Shown: one piece after another, positions 52,706 to 64,000 of the stretch | How the letters are laid out: each line of letters begins with the position of its first letter | Position numbering within the stretch: position 1 is the stretch's first letter | Assembly: GCA_001931905.2 (NCBI GenBank) | Contig: MSJI02000643.1 | Coordinates: 1-64,000 of the forward strand | Length of the DNA stretch: 64,000 bases | Source of the DNA: Cladosporium sp. IMV 00045 | Lineage: Eukaryota > Ascomycota > Dothideomycetes > Cladosporiales > Cladosporiaceae | Reading direction: 5' to 3' | Notes under the pieces: model-generated | Seen by the model: the letters and a program-made list of their open reading frames with translations, nothing else | Database searches by the model: none | Told to the model about the DNA's origin: nothing | Made by a program: the position numbers and the translations under genes

Positions 52706-54739
52706 ATGTCATTCGCGCATACTCTACATAACATGGCTCCTCAGCCGCACAACATGCATTCACAACAATACGAACAAGCGCTCCAGACGTCGGCGCTCGA
52801 GCTCAAGTACGCAAACAACACCCACATGGTCGACATCTTAGAGAAGATGGAGGATATCCGCCGACTGCGCTTCAATGTCAACTGTCTGGAAGACGACAAT
52901 GATGACATACGCGAGCAACTGCAAAACGAGGAAGACCGCGCCGACTCCTTCGAAAGGCTTGTCAATGAAAATCTCACGCGCGCTGAAGCCGCAGAAGCTG
53001 GACTTGCGGAGGTTGAGACCGAATTGAGGGCGCGCGAGAACGAGATCGCGGCGTTGACGACTGAGGCGCAAGCATTGAGAGATGCTCGCCAGGACAACAC
53101 CGCTGTCTTGACCGAGAAGTTGGCACTTGCGCGAGAACTGAGCACGCTGAAGCCGGAACTGGAGCATCTGAAAGTGCAAGCAGCTTCGGTGGAGCAGTTG
53201 GTCGCAGAGAAGCTTGATCTGCAGCACCAGCTGACAAACGCGCAATGCGAGGTCGAGAAGGCGAAACGTGAGGCTCAGCGAGCGCTTGCCAAGCGCAGAA
53301 ATACCGGTTTCGAGATCGCGCAGGAAGAGCAAGTGGACGACCTGAAGAGACAACTTCAGAAAGAGAAGAAGGCAAGAGAGCGCGCAGAGGAGGCACTTCA
53401 GAACGCGCAAGGTGACATGGACGTAGACGATATCCGCAAGCAGCTGGCAAAAGAGAAGAAGCTGCGCGAGAAGGTGGAGGAAGAGCTGGAAGCCGCTCAG
53501 GAGAACACACAGATCGAAGATGTCCGAAAAGACTTACTGAAGGAGAAGAAGGCGAAGCAACGACTTGAAGATCTCGTGGAGAACCTGCAAGCCGAGGTCG
53601 AGAAAGAGAAGAAGGCCACTGCGCGTGCGCTGAAGCGTGCGGACGGGAACGCCAGTGCCGACGACCAGGCTGAAGAACTTCGCCAAGAACTCGCCAAAGA
53701 GAAGAAGGATCGCCAGCGTGCAGAGAAGAATATCGAGACTGCCACGGAGGAAAACGAGGCGCAGAGGACTGCCCTTGAAGACAGACTCGGGAAATTCCGC
53801 GAGAAGCTCAGGACGACCAAGGAGAAGCTCAAAGAAATGGAGACCGAGCTTGCTGTTGCGAAGGACGCCGCCGAAGCTGCTGCAGCTATGCCTCCTCCTC
53901 CACCCAAAGCAGCAGCAAAGGCGGCTGCTCCCAAGGCTACCAAGAAACGCGCCGCTGCAGCAATGGAGCCTGAGGAGAGCGCTCTTGGAACCCCAGGCGA
54001 TGGCGCAGGGGCGAAGAAGCGCGGCCGCAAAGCCCCCAGCAACGGTGTTGGCGACAAGAGCACATTTTCCATCACGCCTTTCCTTAACAAGACTATGAGC
54101 GCCGACCTGGACGAGCAATCTGAGAACGAAGAGGAGCCTTCGCCTGCCGCACAGAAATCACCCAAGCAGCCTCTCGGTGACACGACGTCAAGCAAAGGCA
54201 ACGCAAAGCCAAAGAAAGCTGCCGCTCAACGCAAGCCCAAAGCTCCACAGCTTGAGATGGTGACTGAAGAGAACGAAGACGTGCACTCGCAAGGCCAAGA
54301 GAACGCCGAGAAAGCGACCGGCAAAGCGGGCGGTATGAAGCTGAAGACAAAGACGAATGACGGACCAGATGAAACCCGCGAGCCCAGCAAGAAGAGGAGG
54401 CCTCGCAAGTCGCTCGTTGAATTCGACACTTTCCGCGCTTCCGAGGAGAAGTCAACCACTCTGCAGAAGAAGAAGCGAAAGCTCGGCGGAATGGGCAAGA
54501 CTCTCATGGACGAGGAGGAAGACTCGCAGCCTCCGGCGAAGGGAGGCTTTGGCGCCCGTGGTCTATTTGGAAGCAAGGGTTTCAGCGCGCTCGCAGGACC
54601 GAAGAAGGGCGCCAGCATGCTCGGTAGGAGCTCTGGTGTCGGCAAGAGTGTCTTGATGAGCGCGGCGGATGGATCTGGGTTTCAGTTCTCGCCTCTGAAG
54701 CGATCGAGGAAGAACCTTGACGACACTCTGAGGGGATGA
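52706..54739 (+). CDS. Coiled-coil nuclear protein, possible spindle or kinetochore factor
   Basis: A single exon; ATGs at 52706 and 52733 are both in frame, and the second (MAPQPHNMHSQQYEQALQTS) gives 668 residues. Residues about 30-380 form an almost continuous coiled coil with repeating KEKKxRxRxE units (RQLQKEKKARERAEEALQ; KQLAKEKKLREKVEEELE; ELAKEKKDRQRAEKN), a decorated internal repeat of about 55-65 residues. A basic Ala/Lys/Pro region follows. Then comes a conserved-looking TFSITPFLNKTMS, further basic stretches and an end FQFSPLKRSRKNLDD. The TFSITPFLN and FSPLK elements recur in fungal chromosome and spindle proteins, hence the tentative label. No confident ortholog. Confidence 0.8.
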   Translation: MSFAHTLHNMAPQPHNMHSQQYEQALQTSALELKYANNTHMVDILEKMEDIRRLRFNVNCLEDDNDDIREQLQNEEDRADSFERLVNENLTRAEAAEAGLAEVETELRARENEIAALTTEAQALRDARQDNTAVLTEKLALARELSTLKPELEHLKVQAASVEQLVAEKLDLQHQLTNAQCEVEKAKREAQRALAKRRNTGFEIAQEEQVDDLKRQLQKEKKARERAEEALQNAQGDMDVDDIRKQLAKEKKLREKVEEELEAAQENTQIEDVRKDLLKEKKAKQRLEDLVENLQAEVEKEKKATARALKRADGNASADDQAEELRQELAKEKKDRQRAEKNIETATEENEAQRTALEDRLGKFREKLRTTKEKLKEMETELAVAKDAAEAAAAMPPPPPKAAAKAAAPKATKKRAAAAMEPEESALGTPGDGAGAKKRGRKAPSNGVGDKSTFSITPFLNKTMSADLDEQSENEEEPSPAAQKSPKQPLGDTTSSKGNAKPKKAAAQRKPKAPQLEMVTEENEDVHSQGQENAEKATGKAGGMKLKTKTNDGPDETREPSKKRRPRKSLVEFDTFRASEEKSTTLQKKKRKLGGMGKTLMDEEEDSQPPAKGGFGARGLFGSKGFSALAGPKKGASMLGRSSGVGKSVLMSAADGSGFQFSPLKRSRKNLDDTLRG

Positions 54740-55119
54740 GAAAGTCCGTCTCAGGTCTGAAAACACTTTTCGTAATGTTCTTTCTCTCTGGATAATGGCG
54801 CTGGTGTGGCGGGTGATAAGCATTTGGATGGCGTTTTGTTGGTCTTGACTGCTGCATTGATGGTATGCTGGCAGCTTTTCTCGTACTGGTTTTTCTTGAT
54901 AAATTTTCTTCAATCGACTTTGAACCATTGTCTTCCATATCTTCATTCCATGCACGCTATATGCAAATTTCCTATGCTATCAAAAAATTGCTGGGGGTAT
55001 CTCGTTCGTGACCGTCTATTCTATGCAATTCTTCGTATCATGCCTCGTCAAGCGGTCGGTCTGAAACTCAACCACAGAACTCATCCACACCGTCCATGCC
55101 ATCGTCAACCCCTCCCGGC
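54740..55119. terminator. Convergent 3' flanks, no gene seen
   Basis: 380 bp between convergent stop codons; T-rich with no exon. Confidence 0.4.
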
Positions 55120-55815
55120 TCACTTTATCTTCACCGCCTGCATGAACTCCTCCTTTTTCGCCTCCTCAATCTCCCCCACCAGATCGCCCATATCCTCCAC
55201 CTCCCTCACCCCACCACCATGCTTGAACGTCCACGCCTCATCCACCTCCAACCGCACCTGAAACGCCGCCCAGTTCAAATCCTTCAGCTCGCCCACATGC
55301 TCGCGCACCGCATTCGCTGGCCCGGAGTAGACCAACACGCCCGGATAGCCCGGCTTGGTGACGCCGGAAACCGACTCGCTGGGCGAAAGGGCCTGCTTGC
55401 GCTTATTCGCGTTGAGCAAGTGGTGCAGCCAGACGACGATGGTGGCCGATCCGCCCTCGGGCTCGTCCGTCGCGGCTGGCTGCTCCAACCCCTCGCTCGT
55501 GGCGTGCAGTTCGTGGTCTGCCACCAGCGAGTCGAACACCGTCACCGCCGCGTCTAGCACTTCCTCGCCCGCTGAGTAGTCTTGCAGCAGCTGCTTTTTC
55601 ACTTCGCCGCTGATGTCGCGCTTGCCTACGCATGCGGAGAGGACTACTGGTCGCCCGGTCGTGAGGTAGTCGTCTTCGAGCCGCAGGACCATGGTGCTGT
55701 TGGTGCCTTTGAATGTCATTTCGCGGGATTGAGGGTTCCATGTTATTTGGTCGGGGTACATTGCTTCGAGGAGGGCGACTTCGTTCGCTAGCCGTTCTTC
55801 GTGGTCGGACGTCAT
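55120..55815 (-). CDS. RWD domain protein with DUF1115 (RWDD2-like)
   Basis: A single exon of 231 residues. The RWD domain begins HEERLANEVALLEAMYPDQI and includes the usual YP.. element and VVLSACVGKRDISGEV. The second half has VVWLHHLLNANKRKQAL, KPGYPGVLVYSGPANAVREH and LNWAAFQVRLEVDEAW, which match the Prp3 C-terminal/DUF1115 domain. This pair of domains is seen in animal RWDD2A/B and in fungal relatives; molecular role is unknown, though the second domain relates to RNA-binding folds. The start at 55815 puts the RWD domain at the N-terminus as expected. Confidence 0.88.
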   Translation of the reverse strand: MTSDHEERLANEVALLEAMYPDQITWNPQSREMTFKGTNSTMVLRLEDDYLTTGRPVVLSACVGKRDISGEVKKQLLQDYSAGEEVLDAAVTVFDSLVADHELHATSEGLEQPAATDEPEGGSATIVVWLHHLLNANKRKQALSPSESVSGVTKPGYPGVLVYSGPANAVREHVGELKDLNWAAFQVRLEVDEAWTFKHGGGVREVEDMGDLVGEIEEAKKEEFMQAVKIK

Positions 55816-56611
55816 GATTATGAGCGGGAGAGATTTGGAGAGATGTGTCTTTGAGAGAGAGACTGGTATCTGGTAGGTTTATTGGTTCATCCAAGGCTTG
55901 GGATATGTTGCTTGGATCGTGGAAAGTGACGTGTCGCGAAGCATAATACTACGTAAAAGGTGCTAGGGTGCTTTTTTTGATTGCGTAGAAGGGTGAAAGC
56001 CGGGGAGTCGGAGCGTCGATGATGAGAATGTGACGATGTCACGGCAACAGGGAACGCTCCCGCGACGGCGGAAGTGACGTGAGGCCGAGACTATGCGATT
56101 ATGAGCCAGTCGAGCGTATTTGTGATGAGGCGTCCCTTCAAATCCTTCACAACATGGTCGATTGACAGTGACGAGGATTCAGTTGTGTGGAAGTGATGAT
56201 CAGATGACATCACTCTATTGATGTGAATTGATGTTCATCGACCGAAGAAGTATGTCGATCACTCGCATTGAAGTTCGCGATTGGCCGGCGAAACAGGCGT
56301 CATTTGCCCGCTTGATTGTGAGAAGGAGGTGCTGCTGATCGACATACTTATGCGTCCGGAAGACCTCAGTCGATCACAGATCCAATAGATCAAATCATTG
56401 ACGACATCATCGTCACTTCACCCATCAAAGTATCTCCTCAGTCGCGTCCCCCTGACGCGCCAGTCCAATTGAGCACGCGTCACTTCAATATCCCGTGAAA
56501 CCTCTCTCGACACATCCTTTTCTTTCATCTCTCAATACCCCAACACGCCACACTTCCCCTTCCACCTTCCAACAACTACACCACAACCAAACACATACCA
56601 TCTCACCAAGC
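55816..56611. promoter_or_regulatory. Divergent promoter region
   Basis: 796 bp between the RWD gene and the next gene. No exon was seen. Several gatcgac/tcgatc words occur between 56150 and 56400 without clear order. Confidence 0.35.
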
Positions 56612-58165
56612 ATGGCCGGCACTCGCCAGTCCGCGCGCGTCGCCGCGCAGAGCAACAACTCCAGCCCACCAAGCGCCACCCCATCTAGCGGCACCAAGCG
56701 AAAGGCTGACGCCGACGCCACTTCGCCTACGACCACCAAGGGCAAGCGTGGAAGGCCAGCGAAGCAGCAGAAGAGTCTTGAGGAAGTCATCCCAGATGAC
56801 GGGAAGCGCGAGGAAGTGAAGGCAGCGGTTGCGAATGAGGCAGATGAGGGCAATGGTGAAGAAGCCAACGATGGCGATGACGAGAAGGCCGAGGGACAAG
56901 ACACGAATGGCGAAGCTGGTATGCCCATTTGCTTCTCTAATCAACCATAGATTCACTCGCTGACTCTGCTCGCAGACAACAATACCAAGACTGAAGACAG
57001 TCACGCCAATGGCAACGGAACTGCAAAGGCAGACGATGAGAAGCCAAACGCGTTCGATAAAGTGCAGGCAGATGAGAACGACGAAGGAGCTACCGCGGCA
57101 AAGGTGAGTTATTCGCGACTGATACATTCACATTACAACCACTGACTCAATCGCACACAGACCGAAGACACCAAAGAGACCAATGGCAACAAGCAAGAGC
57201 CCAAGGAAGATGGCAGTGCCGACATCGACGACAAAGCCGTGGAAGAAGACAAGACACGCGAAGAGGCGCAGCCCTCCAACGTCCTGGAGAAAGGCGTCAT
57301 CTACTTCTTCACCCGCGGTCGCGTCGGCACGGACAACCCAGACAGCGTTCAGGATCTCCAGCGCAGCTTCTTCGTGATGCGCCCTCTTCCAGCAGGCGGC
57401 AAGATCACCGACGGCGCAGTGCAAGAGATGAAGAACCTCCGCCTCCTCGCGCTTCCCAAGAAAGTCTGGCCCAAGAGCGGGAAGGATAGGTTCATGTCAT
57501 TCGTGGAGAAGGCTGGCACCACGATGGCGGAGCTCAAAGAGAGCTTCATGTCGGGCTCAGAATACTCCACCAAAACCACCGGCACCAACCACACCCCCAA
57601 CGTCACGCTCGTCGGCGAGGGCGTGTACGCCTTCACCAACACCGGCGGCGGTCGTGGCACCTCCCACATTGCCTACATGCTGACCGTGCCGACCTCACCG
57701 GGCGAGGTGCAGGACGACATCGGCATCAAAGACAAGGGCAGCTTCGTCATCAGCCTCAAGAACCCGGAGTCCTCTGGCCCCGCCAACGCGCAGCTGCCTC
57801 AGGGTCCGGACTACCCGCGCGAGTTCATTGACGAGTTCGGCGGTCGCGGCTGGATGCCGGCGGAGCCGAAGCACATCGACTACGCCAACGCGCAGATTCT
57901 GATGATCGGTGAAGATTTTGAGAACTCGACGAACCTTGAGGCGAATCCGAAGGATGAGAAGGACGACTCCAAGGAGCTTCCGGAAGAGGAGCTGAAGAAG
58001 CTCGAGAGTGAGGACGAGCAAAGGGTTCAGCACCTCAAGGGCAAGTTTCATTCCAAGTTTGTTCCTGTCTCTTGGGATCCCAGCTGACAAGAATTAGGTG
58101 ACGATACCATCTTCGCCGACCTCGGTGTCTCGAAGAAGGAGTATGGCATCACCACCACGTGGTAG
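56612..58165 (+). CDS. Conserved fungal protein of unknown function, nuclear-type N-terminus, four exons
   Basis: Exons 56612-56918, 56976-57103, 57161-58040 and 58098-58165 encode 460 residues; all three introns are 57 nt. The last intron begins gcaagt, a GC-AG intron; its removal restores QHLKG-DDTIFADLGVSKK and a natural stop. The N-terminus is basic and disordered with a KRGRPAK hook-like motif, followed by an acidic Asn/Glu/Asp stretch. The folded part includes GVIYFFTRGRVGTDNPDSVQ, RSFFVMRPLP, LRLLALPKKVWPKSGKDRFM, GEGVYAFTNTGGGRGTSHIA and GRGWMPAEPKHIDYANAQIL. I recognise the pattern from fungal proteomes but no function is known to me. It is likely nuclear. Confidence 0.85.
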
Positions 58166-60147
58166 ATGGGCATGATGTTTTGAGAACACTTGACCATCTT
58201 CAGACCCTCAGAACTCCCATGGCATTTTCCGAGGAACCTCTGTCTCCGGATAAGGCAGGTGCATTGAGGTAAGCACTTCGTTGCTCGCGATGCCCATCCA
58301 TGATCTGCAATGGCGTAGCGAACAGGCGACGAGAGATGTCTGTACTGTACGAAAAGCACAATCAGGCAAAGCCGTGGCGGCAAAACGGCAAACCAACCAA
58401 AAGAACAACAGCAACGGTGTATTAATAGCTCAACGGTTAGCTCAAAGTAGCACGAGACTCATGAATCATTTTATCTTCACAAACCTGCCGTTCCCTAGAA
58501 AACAACCTCACCATCCCTTATCCCCTTGACTGCCTGCAGATTGTAGTAGTCGTGAGATCGGGGCCTATAGAACATTAGAAGTCCAACAGCTCTCATCGAT
58601 TCGATCATCCACCCGTAGCTATCTTCAGGGCCATCACACAACGGCTCGCTCCGCCGGGCCATTCGCGCAAGTGAACCAACCATTCCACCACTGACGGTCT
58701 CGCCATCGCCAGGAACAGGCAAACGCGACGGTAGAAACATGTCACAGCAAAGCAAAGTAAAGCAAAAAGCAAGCCAGTCGGCGAGCCGCCCCAGCTCTCT
58801 TCAGAAACTCTAGTGGTGCCGCCCGCCTCTCCTGAACAATCTGAAACGCCGTTTCGTCCGTACTACTCTCCCATCCCATGCTCAGCCCGCGCTGCTTGGC
58901 CCCATCGCAAGCGCGGCAAAGATTACAGGAGAGAGGATTTGCGGGTTTTTCTTCGTGTTGGCTGGCTGTCTTCCCTTTCGTGTGTCGATTTCACGTGAAG
59001 CGCCCGTCACACCTGGTGCAGCAGGGTGGAGCGAATCAGCGCGCTTTGTCTGCAGGTTTTGGCTCGCCGGCTTCTGGAACTGCGCGGCAGAGAGAGAGTT
59101 GCGAGTTTGTGCGGATGCCCACTTGCTGCTTCGCTCACCCCACCTCTCGCGCTACTAACGGTTGACGGCGGGTGCGGCAGTGCGGGTCCCTTGTTTGGAG
59201 GGGGAGAGAGGGAGGGCTCTACAGAGAGAGAGAGAGAGAGAGAGAGGGATGTTTGGGCGGTTGTGATTAGTCCGTGTGTTTCTGTAGCTTGCCTTGACCA
59301 GCGATCGTTGGGTTTGGGAGACCTTTCTTGACTATCATCGTCTTCTACTCTTCTGTTCGCCTTTTGCAAATCCCCAACCGCCCCGGTCACGAGTCTTTGG
59401 CCTCTTTCCTTCACCTCATCGAGCGAAGCATTTCTTGACAGCACTGCGTTGTGGCATTTGCCGAGCTGCCCCTAGCGAGACTACGGGTAAGTGGATGGAA
59501 CGGAGGTGTGAAGGGACAAACTACTGCGGCAGACGTGCAGGGCATGGCAGATGTGACTGTGACGAGCTCATGCCGTGAACCAACCGTTTTTGAGGTGTTT
59601 TCGACTATTGAGGAGAAGCTGAGTGCTGACGAGCTGAGCAACGCAGGCACATCATCTTCGAGCTGCGGAACATCCACCACTTCCTTAGTCACCTGCTACC
59701 TACACGACTATACGCCTTTCTGAGGAGAAGGAATATTTGCTAGAAACGCAAGGATACTTGAAAGAACAGCGTTCGGACTTTGCAGGACATCGGAACATCC
59801 AAGAGGTGAGTATCCCAGGCCTCGTTCGGCCACGTGGAGTGCAGTTAGAGAGGCTACATTCCATTCGTATTGTTAGACGGAACGACTTGCTGATCCAGCA
59901 TACCGTAACAGATCTCCGGCAACTTGTCGACTCCCTGATATCAGCCTCGACACGATCCTCGTCTTGCATCCCAGACCCCGCGCCCATCGCTCCTTCCTCG
60001 TCCGCCGCGCCTGCCCAACACCAAGTTGCTGAGCAACAACAAGGCGCCCGCAAACCTCCCATAAACAACCAAACACGCGCCGCCTTACTTCTCTCACTCA
60101 CAACACTCTCCACCACAAAGTAACAAAAACACCACACACCTCATACC
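58166..60147. promoter_or_regulatory. Long upstream region and leader of the MAP kinase gene
   Basis: About 2 kb without a supported coding exon. It carries the GA repeat at 59222-59247 and a likely leader intron at 59806-59911 (gtgagt...ccgtaacag). Frames with non-ATG starts reach almost to the kinase start and look like open leader sequence. Long leaders are common for fungal signalling genes. Confidence 0.45.
59222..59247. repeat. (GA)n microsatellite
   Basis: About 13 GA units in the upstream region of the MAP kinase gene; probably length-variable. Confidence 0.85.
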
Positions 60148-61496
<1,349 letters not shown>

Positions 61497-61726
61497 AGTT
61501 CCTTTAGAGATACCCAAAAACACAAAACCATCACCATTCCTATAGACTCTATCCGTTCCCCTCGCAGAAAAACAGAAAAACACCTACCGGGTTAAGAGTG
61601 TTATCTTTCAGCTTGGGGGATTTTCCCCCTTGCTTTCTTTTGTTTCTTCCCCATCTACTACTCTGTGCTCTTTTCTTTTTCTTTTCCTATCCCCTGCAAA
61701 GAGACAACTGACTGTCCCCGTCATAG

Positions 61727-62209
61727 CGACCGCACCCTCGACTACCTTTTCGACCGCAATCCCGAAGCCTACCAAGCCCACGTCCGCCGCGTGAGCGCCA
61801 ACAAAGTCGCCTCCAACAACAGTCGCGAGAAGAAAAAGAAGGAGAAGAAATCCTCCAACACCAAGAAGCAAGACGCAAACCCTCCCGCTCCGTACGCCGC
61901 GCACGCCTGGGACCCGGACCACAACCCCGACCTCCCCATCGGACTGTACGAACCCGCTCCCCTCTCCTCCCCAATCCTCCCGCATCACCCCAACAGTGCT
62001 CCTGCAGTTCTGCCGTCGACTACGCAAGGCGAGGTCCGCATCGTCGTCGAGCCGGAGATCAGTCCTCGCAGGTGAGCTTGTGGCGTGGTGTGTTGAATCG
62101 TTTTGCTGACCTGATTTGTCTTCGTGGCGTGGGCAGTACGCACACACAGGCGACGAGGAAGGAAGGGACGCCTTGGTACGAAACTTGTATGAGGTGGCTT
62201 TCCTCGTGA
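61727..62209 (+). CDS. Possible alternative C-terminal exons of the MAP kinase (138-residue extension)
   Basis: Exon 61727-62071 follows an acceptor (cccgtcatag) and exon 62137-62209 follows a 65-nt intron (gtgagc...gggcag). Read in frame with the kinase from a donor at 61493 (cg|gtaaag, which contains the kinase stop taa), they add DRTLDYLFDRNPEAYQAHVR, a basic stretch REKKKKEKK, a Pro-rich part and an end PWYETCMRWLSS. The exon has protein-like codon use and no stop across 345 nt. No start codon with an independent promoter was found for it, so a separate gene is possible only if its 5' end is hidden. Low direct proof, but three signals agree: frame, splice sites and composition. Confidence 0.45.
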   Translation, partial: RPHPRLPFRPQSRSLPSPRPPRERQQSRLQQQSREEKEGEEILQHQEARRKPSRSVRRARLGPGPQPRPPHRTVRTRSPLLPNPPASPQQCSCSSAVDYARRGPHRRRAGDQSSQVSLWRGVLNRFADLICLRGVGSTHTQATRKEGTPWYETCMRWLSS

Positions 62210-64000
62210 TTGTCCTGGGGGGTTGAATGGGGGTGGCGTGATCGAATTGCGTGGAGGATGTGGGTGGGATTGGCCTTGGATGCTGCTGGTTTCTTGGCTT
62301 TTCGCCTGCTTTTTTTTGAGTGAGAGTTCTGAGTGTTGGCTTCTTGGGGGATTTCCAGCTTGGTCGGAGGGGGCCATTGTTATGGCTTCGTCAATTTGCA
62401 CATCGCAATGGCAGAGACTCCTGCAATGGACTCTTCCTGTTAGATAGATTTTGGAGGAGACACGAACAAGTACACACACTTTCCACCGCGTGTGTTGTCT
62501 CCTCGCCTGTGTCCTCACGTCTGATTGTTCAGTCTTTCATGTGATCCAAGACTTCGTGCCTTGCCCGTATACCTCACTTGCCAGACTCGGTCATCACGCA
62601 TGCATGTACTCTTGTGTTGTATCTGCATCGCCAGCAGTTTGCATAAAATGCCGACGCGGTCTCGCTGTACCGGTATGTATGTATGCCAGAAGGAATTCTC
62701 CGTCTTCGAATGCACATGTATGTTCATGTCGATTAACCGGGCCAAGAACAACCACATCAATGCCAGGACGCAGTTTTACTGTACCTGTATGCATGCAGAC
62801 CAGAAGGAATTCTCCGTCTTCGAATGCACATGAAATATCGATTACCCGGGCCAAGAACAACCACATTGCCAGGACGCAAACTCCTCACGGGGTGCATGTT
62901 TTCTGCGAGCTGCCTTGATGCATGCGAATGAGAAGATGCCCGAGCTGCAGTTGAGCAGCGCGACCAATCTCGCATCCTTCGAGATTCCAGGCCCTTGGTA
63001 ATAAATTGTCTGGTGACCACTAATATATCCGACCTCACCTGCAGCAAACTATCCGACATACTCCCAGGAACACACTTTCGAAACGTCTGCGAGTCGGCCT
63101 TCCAAGCACCGGAGTCCGGAACTCTAATCCATCACAACTTGCAACGGCTTCTGGGATCTGGGATCATGTAAGGGGAAAACGCTCATCCTTGCCTATACTT
63201 TCTGTCAAGTAACGAAACGGCCTGGTTAACCACTTGGGCTTTCCAATCTCCGCATCTCACGCACATTCATGGCAACAATTATTGCTGGTTATTCCATGGA
63301 TTGCTTCCAAATATCTTTCAGGCACTGGAGGCCGTGGCGTGCATACCGACCTCGTCGGACCCGTGCAAGCCTTCTGCCCAGCCTTGCTGTGAAGCCTCAC
63401 GGCTGGTATGCCATCCCAGCGGCAATTCGAAGCGCATGCCTGGTGTCTTGACGCCACCAAGAACCATCAAGCATCATTGGCAGCCTCCCCTAGTCCCTGC
63501 CCAGCAAGGCGTTTGGTCCGTAGGGGTCGGCAGGCCGGCGCAGAAAATGCCGTTTCACCGCGTTGTTGTCTACCACTCACGACGGAGGCCATTCCCGTGC
63601 CTGTTGTCTTTCTCTCTTGGCCTGCATAATCTACTGGGTCATCACTGCTGTTTACGCGTGTTGCTCTTCTGCTTCTGTTTGACGACATCTCCTCGCTCGC
63701 AGCTCATCGCTGTGCGTTCAACCTCAATCGTGTGGCTATATTGCTGGCGATCATTCGAGCCCAGCCATGGCGTTCGTCACATTGTCCTCAACGTGGATTG
63801 ACGACAGCAATGTTCGCACATGGTCCCCGCACCTTCACCACCACTGAGAGTTTCTTCCCACCTACTAGGAACAGCGATAGTAGGGAGAGGAAGGTTGCGG
63901 GCTGATCTCCGCCGCCCACACCTGCCTATCTGTGTAGGATTAGCAGACGGCTGGAGTAGATGACGCTTGCACGATCTGAAGGGAAAATCGTGCATGGCTG
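62210..64000. other. Gene-poor tail with a tandem duplication
   Basis: No supported gene to the right edge. The 167-residue frame at 63301-63801 begins with a non-ATG codon and has no motif. The duplication at 62666-62893 is listed separately. Confidence 0.4.
62666..62893. repeat. Imperfect tandem duplication, period 114 bp
   Basis: Two copies share agaaggaattctccgtcttc, gaatgcacatg, and gggccaagaacaaccacat; the offset between matched words is 114 bp. Copies differ by small substitutions and a short indel. Confidence 0.8.

Noticed and set aside
59737..60123. 128-residue frame ending 24 nt before the MAP kinase start, read as a long upstream frame
   Set aside because: It opens with TTG, has no ATG, and is crossed by a likely leader intron.
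63301..63801. 167-residue frame near the right edge
   Set aside because: Non-ATG opening, Cys/His/Arg/Pro-rich without domains, and no splice support.

Overview
This is a stretch of nuclear DNA from a filamentous ascomycete (Pezizomycotina). The style and gene set suggest Dothideomycetes, but I cannot name the species. The grounds are short GT-AG introns (mostly 51-71 nt, many exactly 56-57) with CTRAC-like branch points, a Fus3/Kss1-class MAP kinase, a siderophore-type MFS transporter, a NuA4 subunit, TORC2-like and VTC proteins, and a Pol III tRNA gene with an intron. No transposon, rRNA, CRISPR array or bacterial-type operon was seen. About 26 genes are supported, on both strands, mostly as divergent or convergent pairs.

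Layout. 0-7 kb: an edge fragment, mitochondrial Trp-tRNA synthetase, a SETD6/Rkm4-type methyltransferase and EPL1. 7-16 kb: a lipid-droplet-type hydrolase, a frameshifted alpha/beta hydrolase, a 2.5 kb gene-poor stretch, a secreted repeat protein with K-x-R-R processing sites, and a convergent Baeyer-Villiger-type monooxygenase. This is the most accessory-looking part. 16-27 kb: the VTC4 polyphosphate polymerase, an unknown Ser-rich protein, a hidden 80-residue Cys-rich gene, and the ribosomal proteins uL16 (RPL10) and eL30 (RPL30). 27-38 kb: a long coiled-coil protein, a small unknown protein, an Avo2-like ankyrin protein, PRP2, and a gene-poor interval with a phased CAGGCA array. 38-50 kb: REV1, a nucleolar FKBP, a dual-specificity phosphatase, a siderophore transporter with an upstream iron-type GATA site, and a SAM methyltransferase. 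50-64 kb: tRNA-Ala(AGC), OST3, a coiled-coil nuclear protein, an RWD/DUF1115 protein, an unknown protein with a GC-AG intron, a Fus3/Kss1 MAP kinase with a possible spliced C-terminal extension, and a repeat-bearing gene-poor tail.

Most genes are housekeeping and unrelated to their neighbours. The possible functional groupings are the repeat-protein/monooxygenase pair (a candidate secreted-peptide locus) and the siderophore transporter with its GATA sites.

Five otherwise intact genes each carry a one-base reading-frame discrepancy, several beside short homopolymers. Residual assembly indels are as likely as real mutations. Splice sites were chosen by reading frame and family motifs; none was checked against transcripts.
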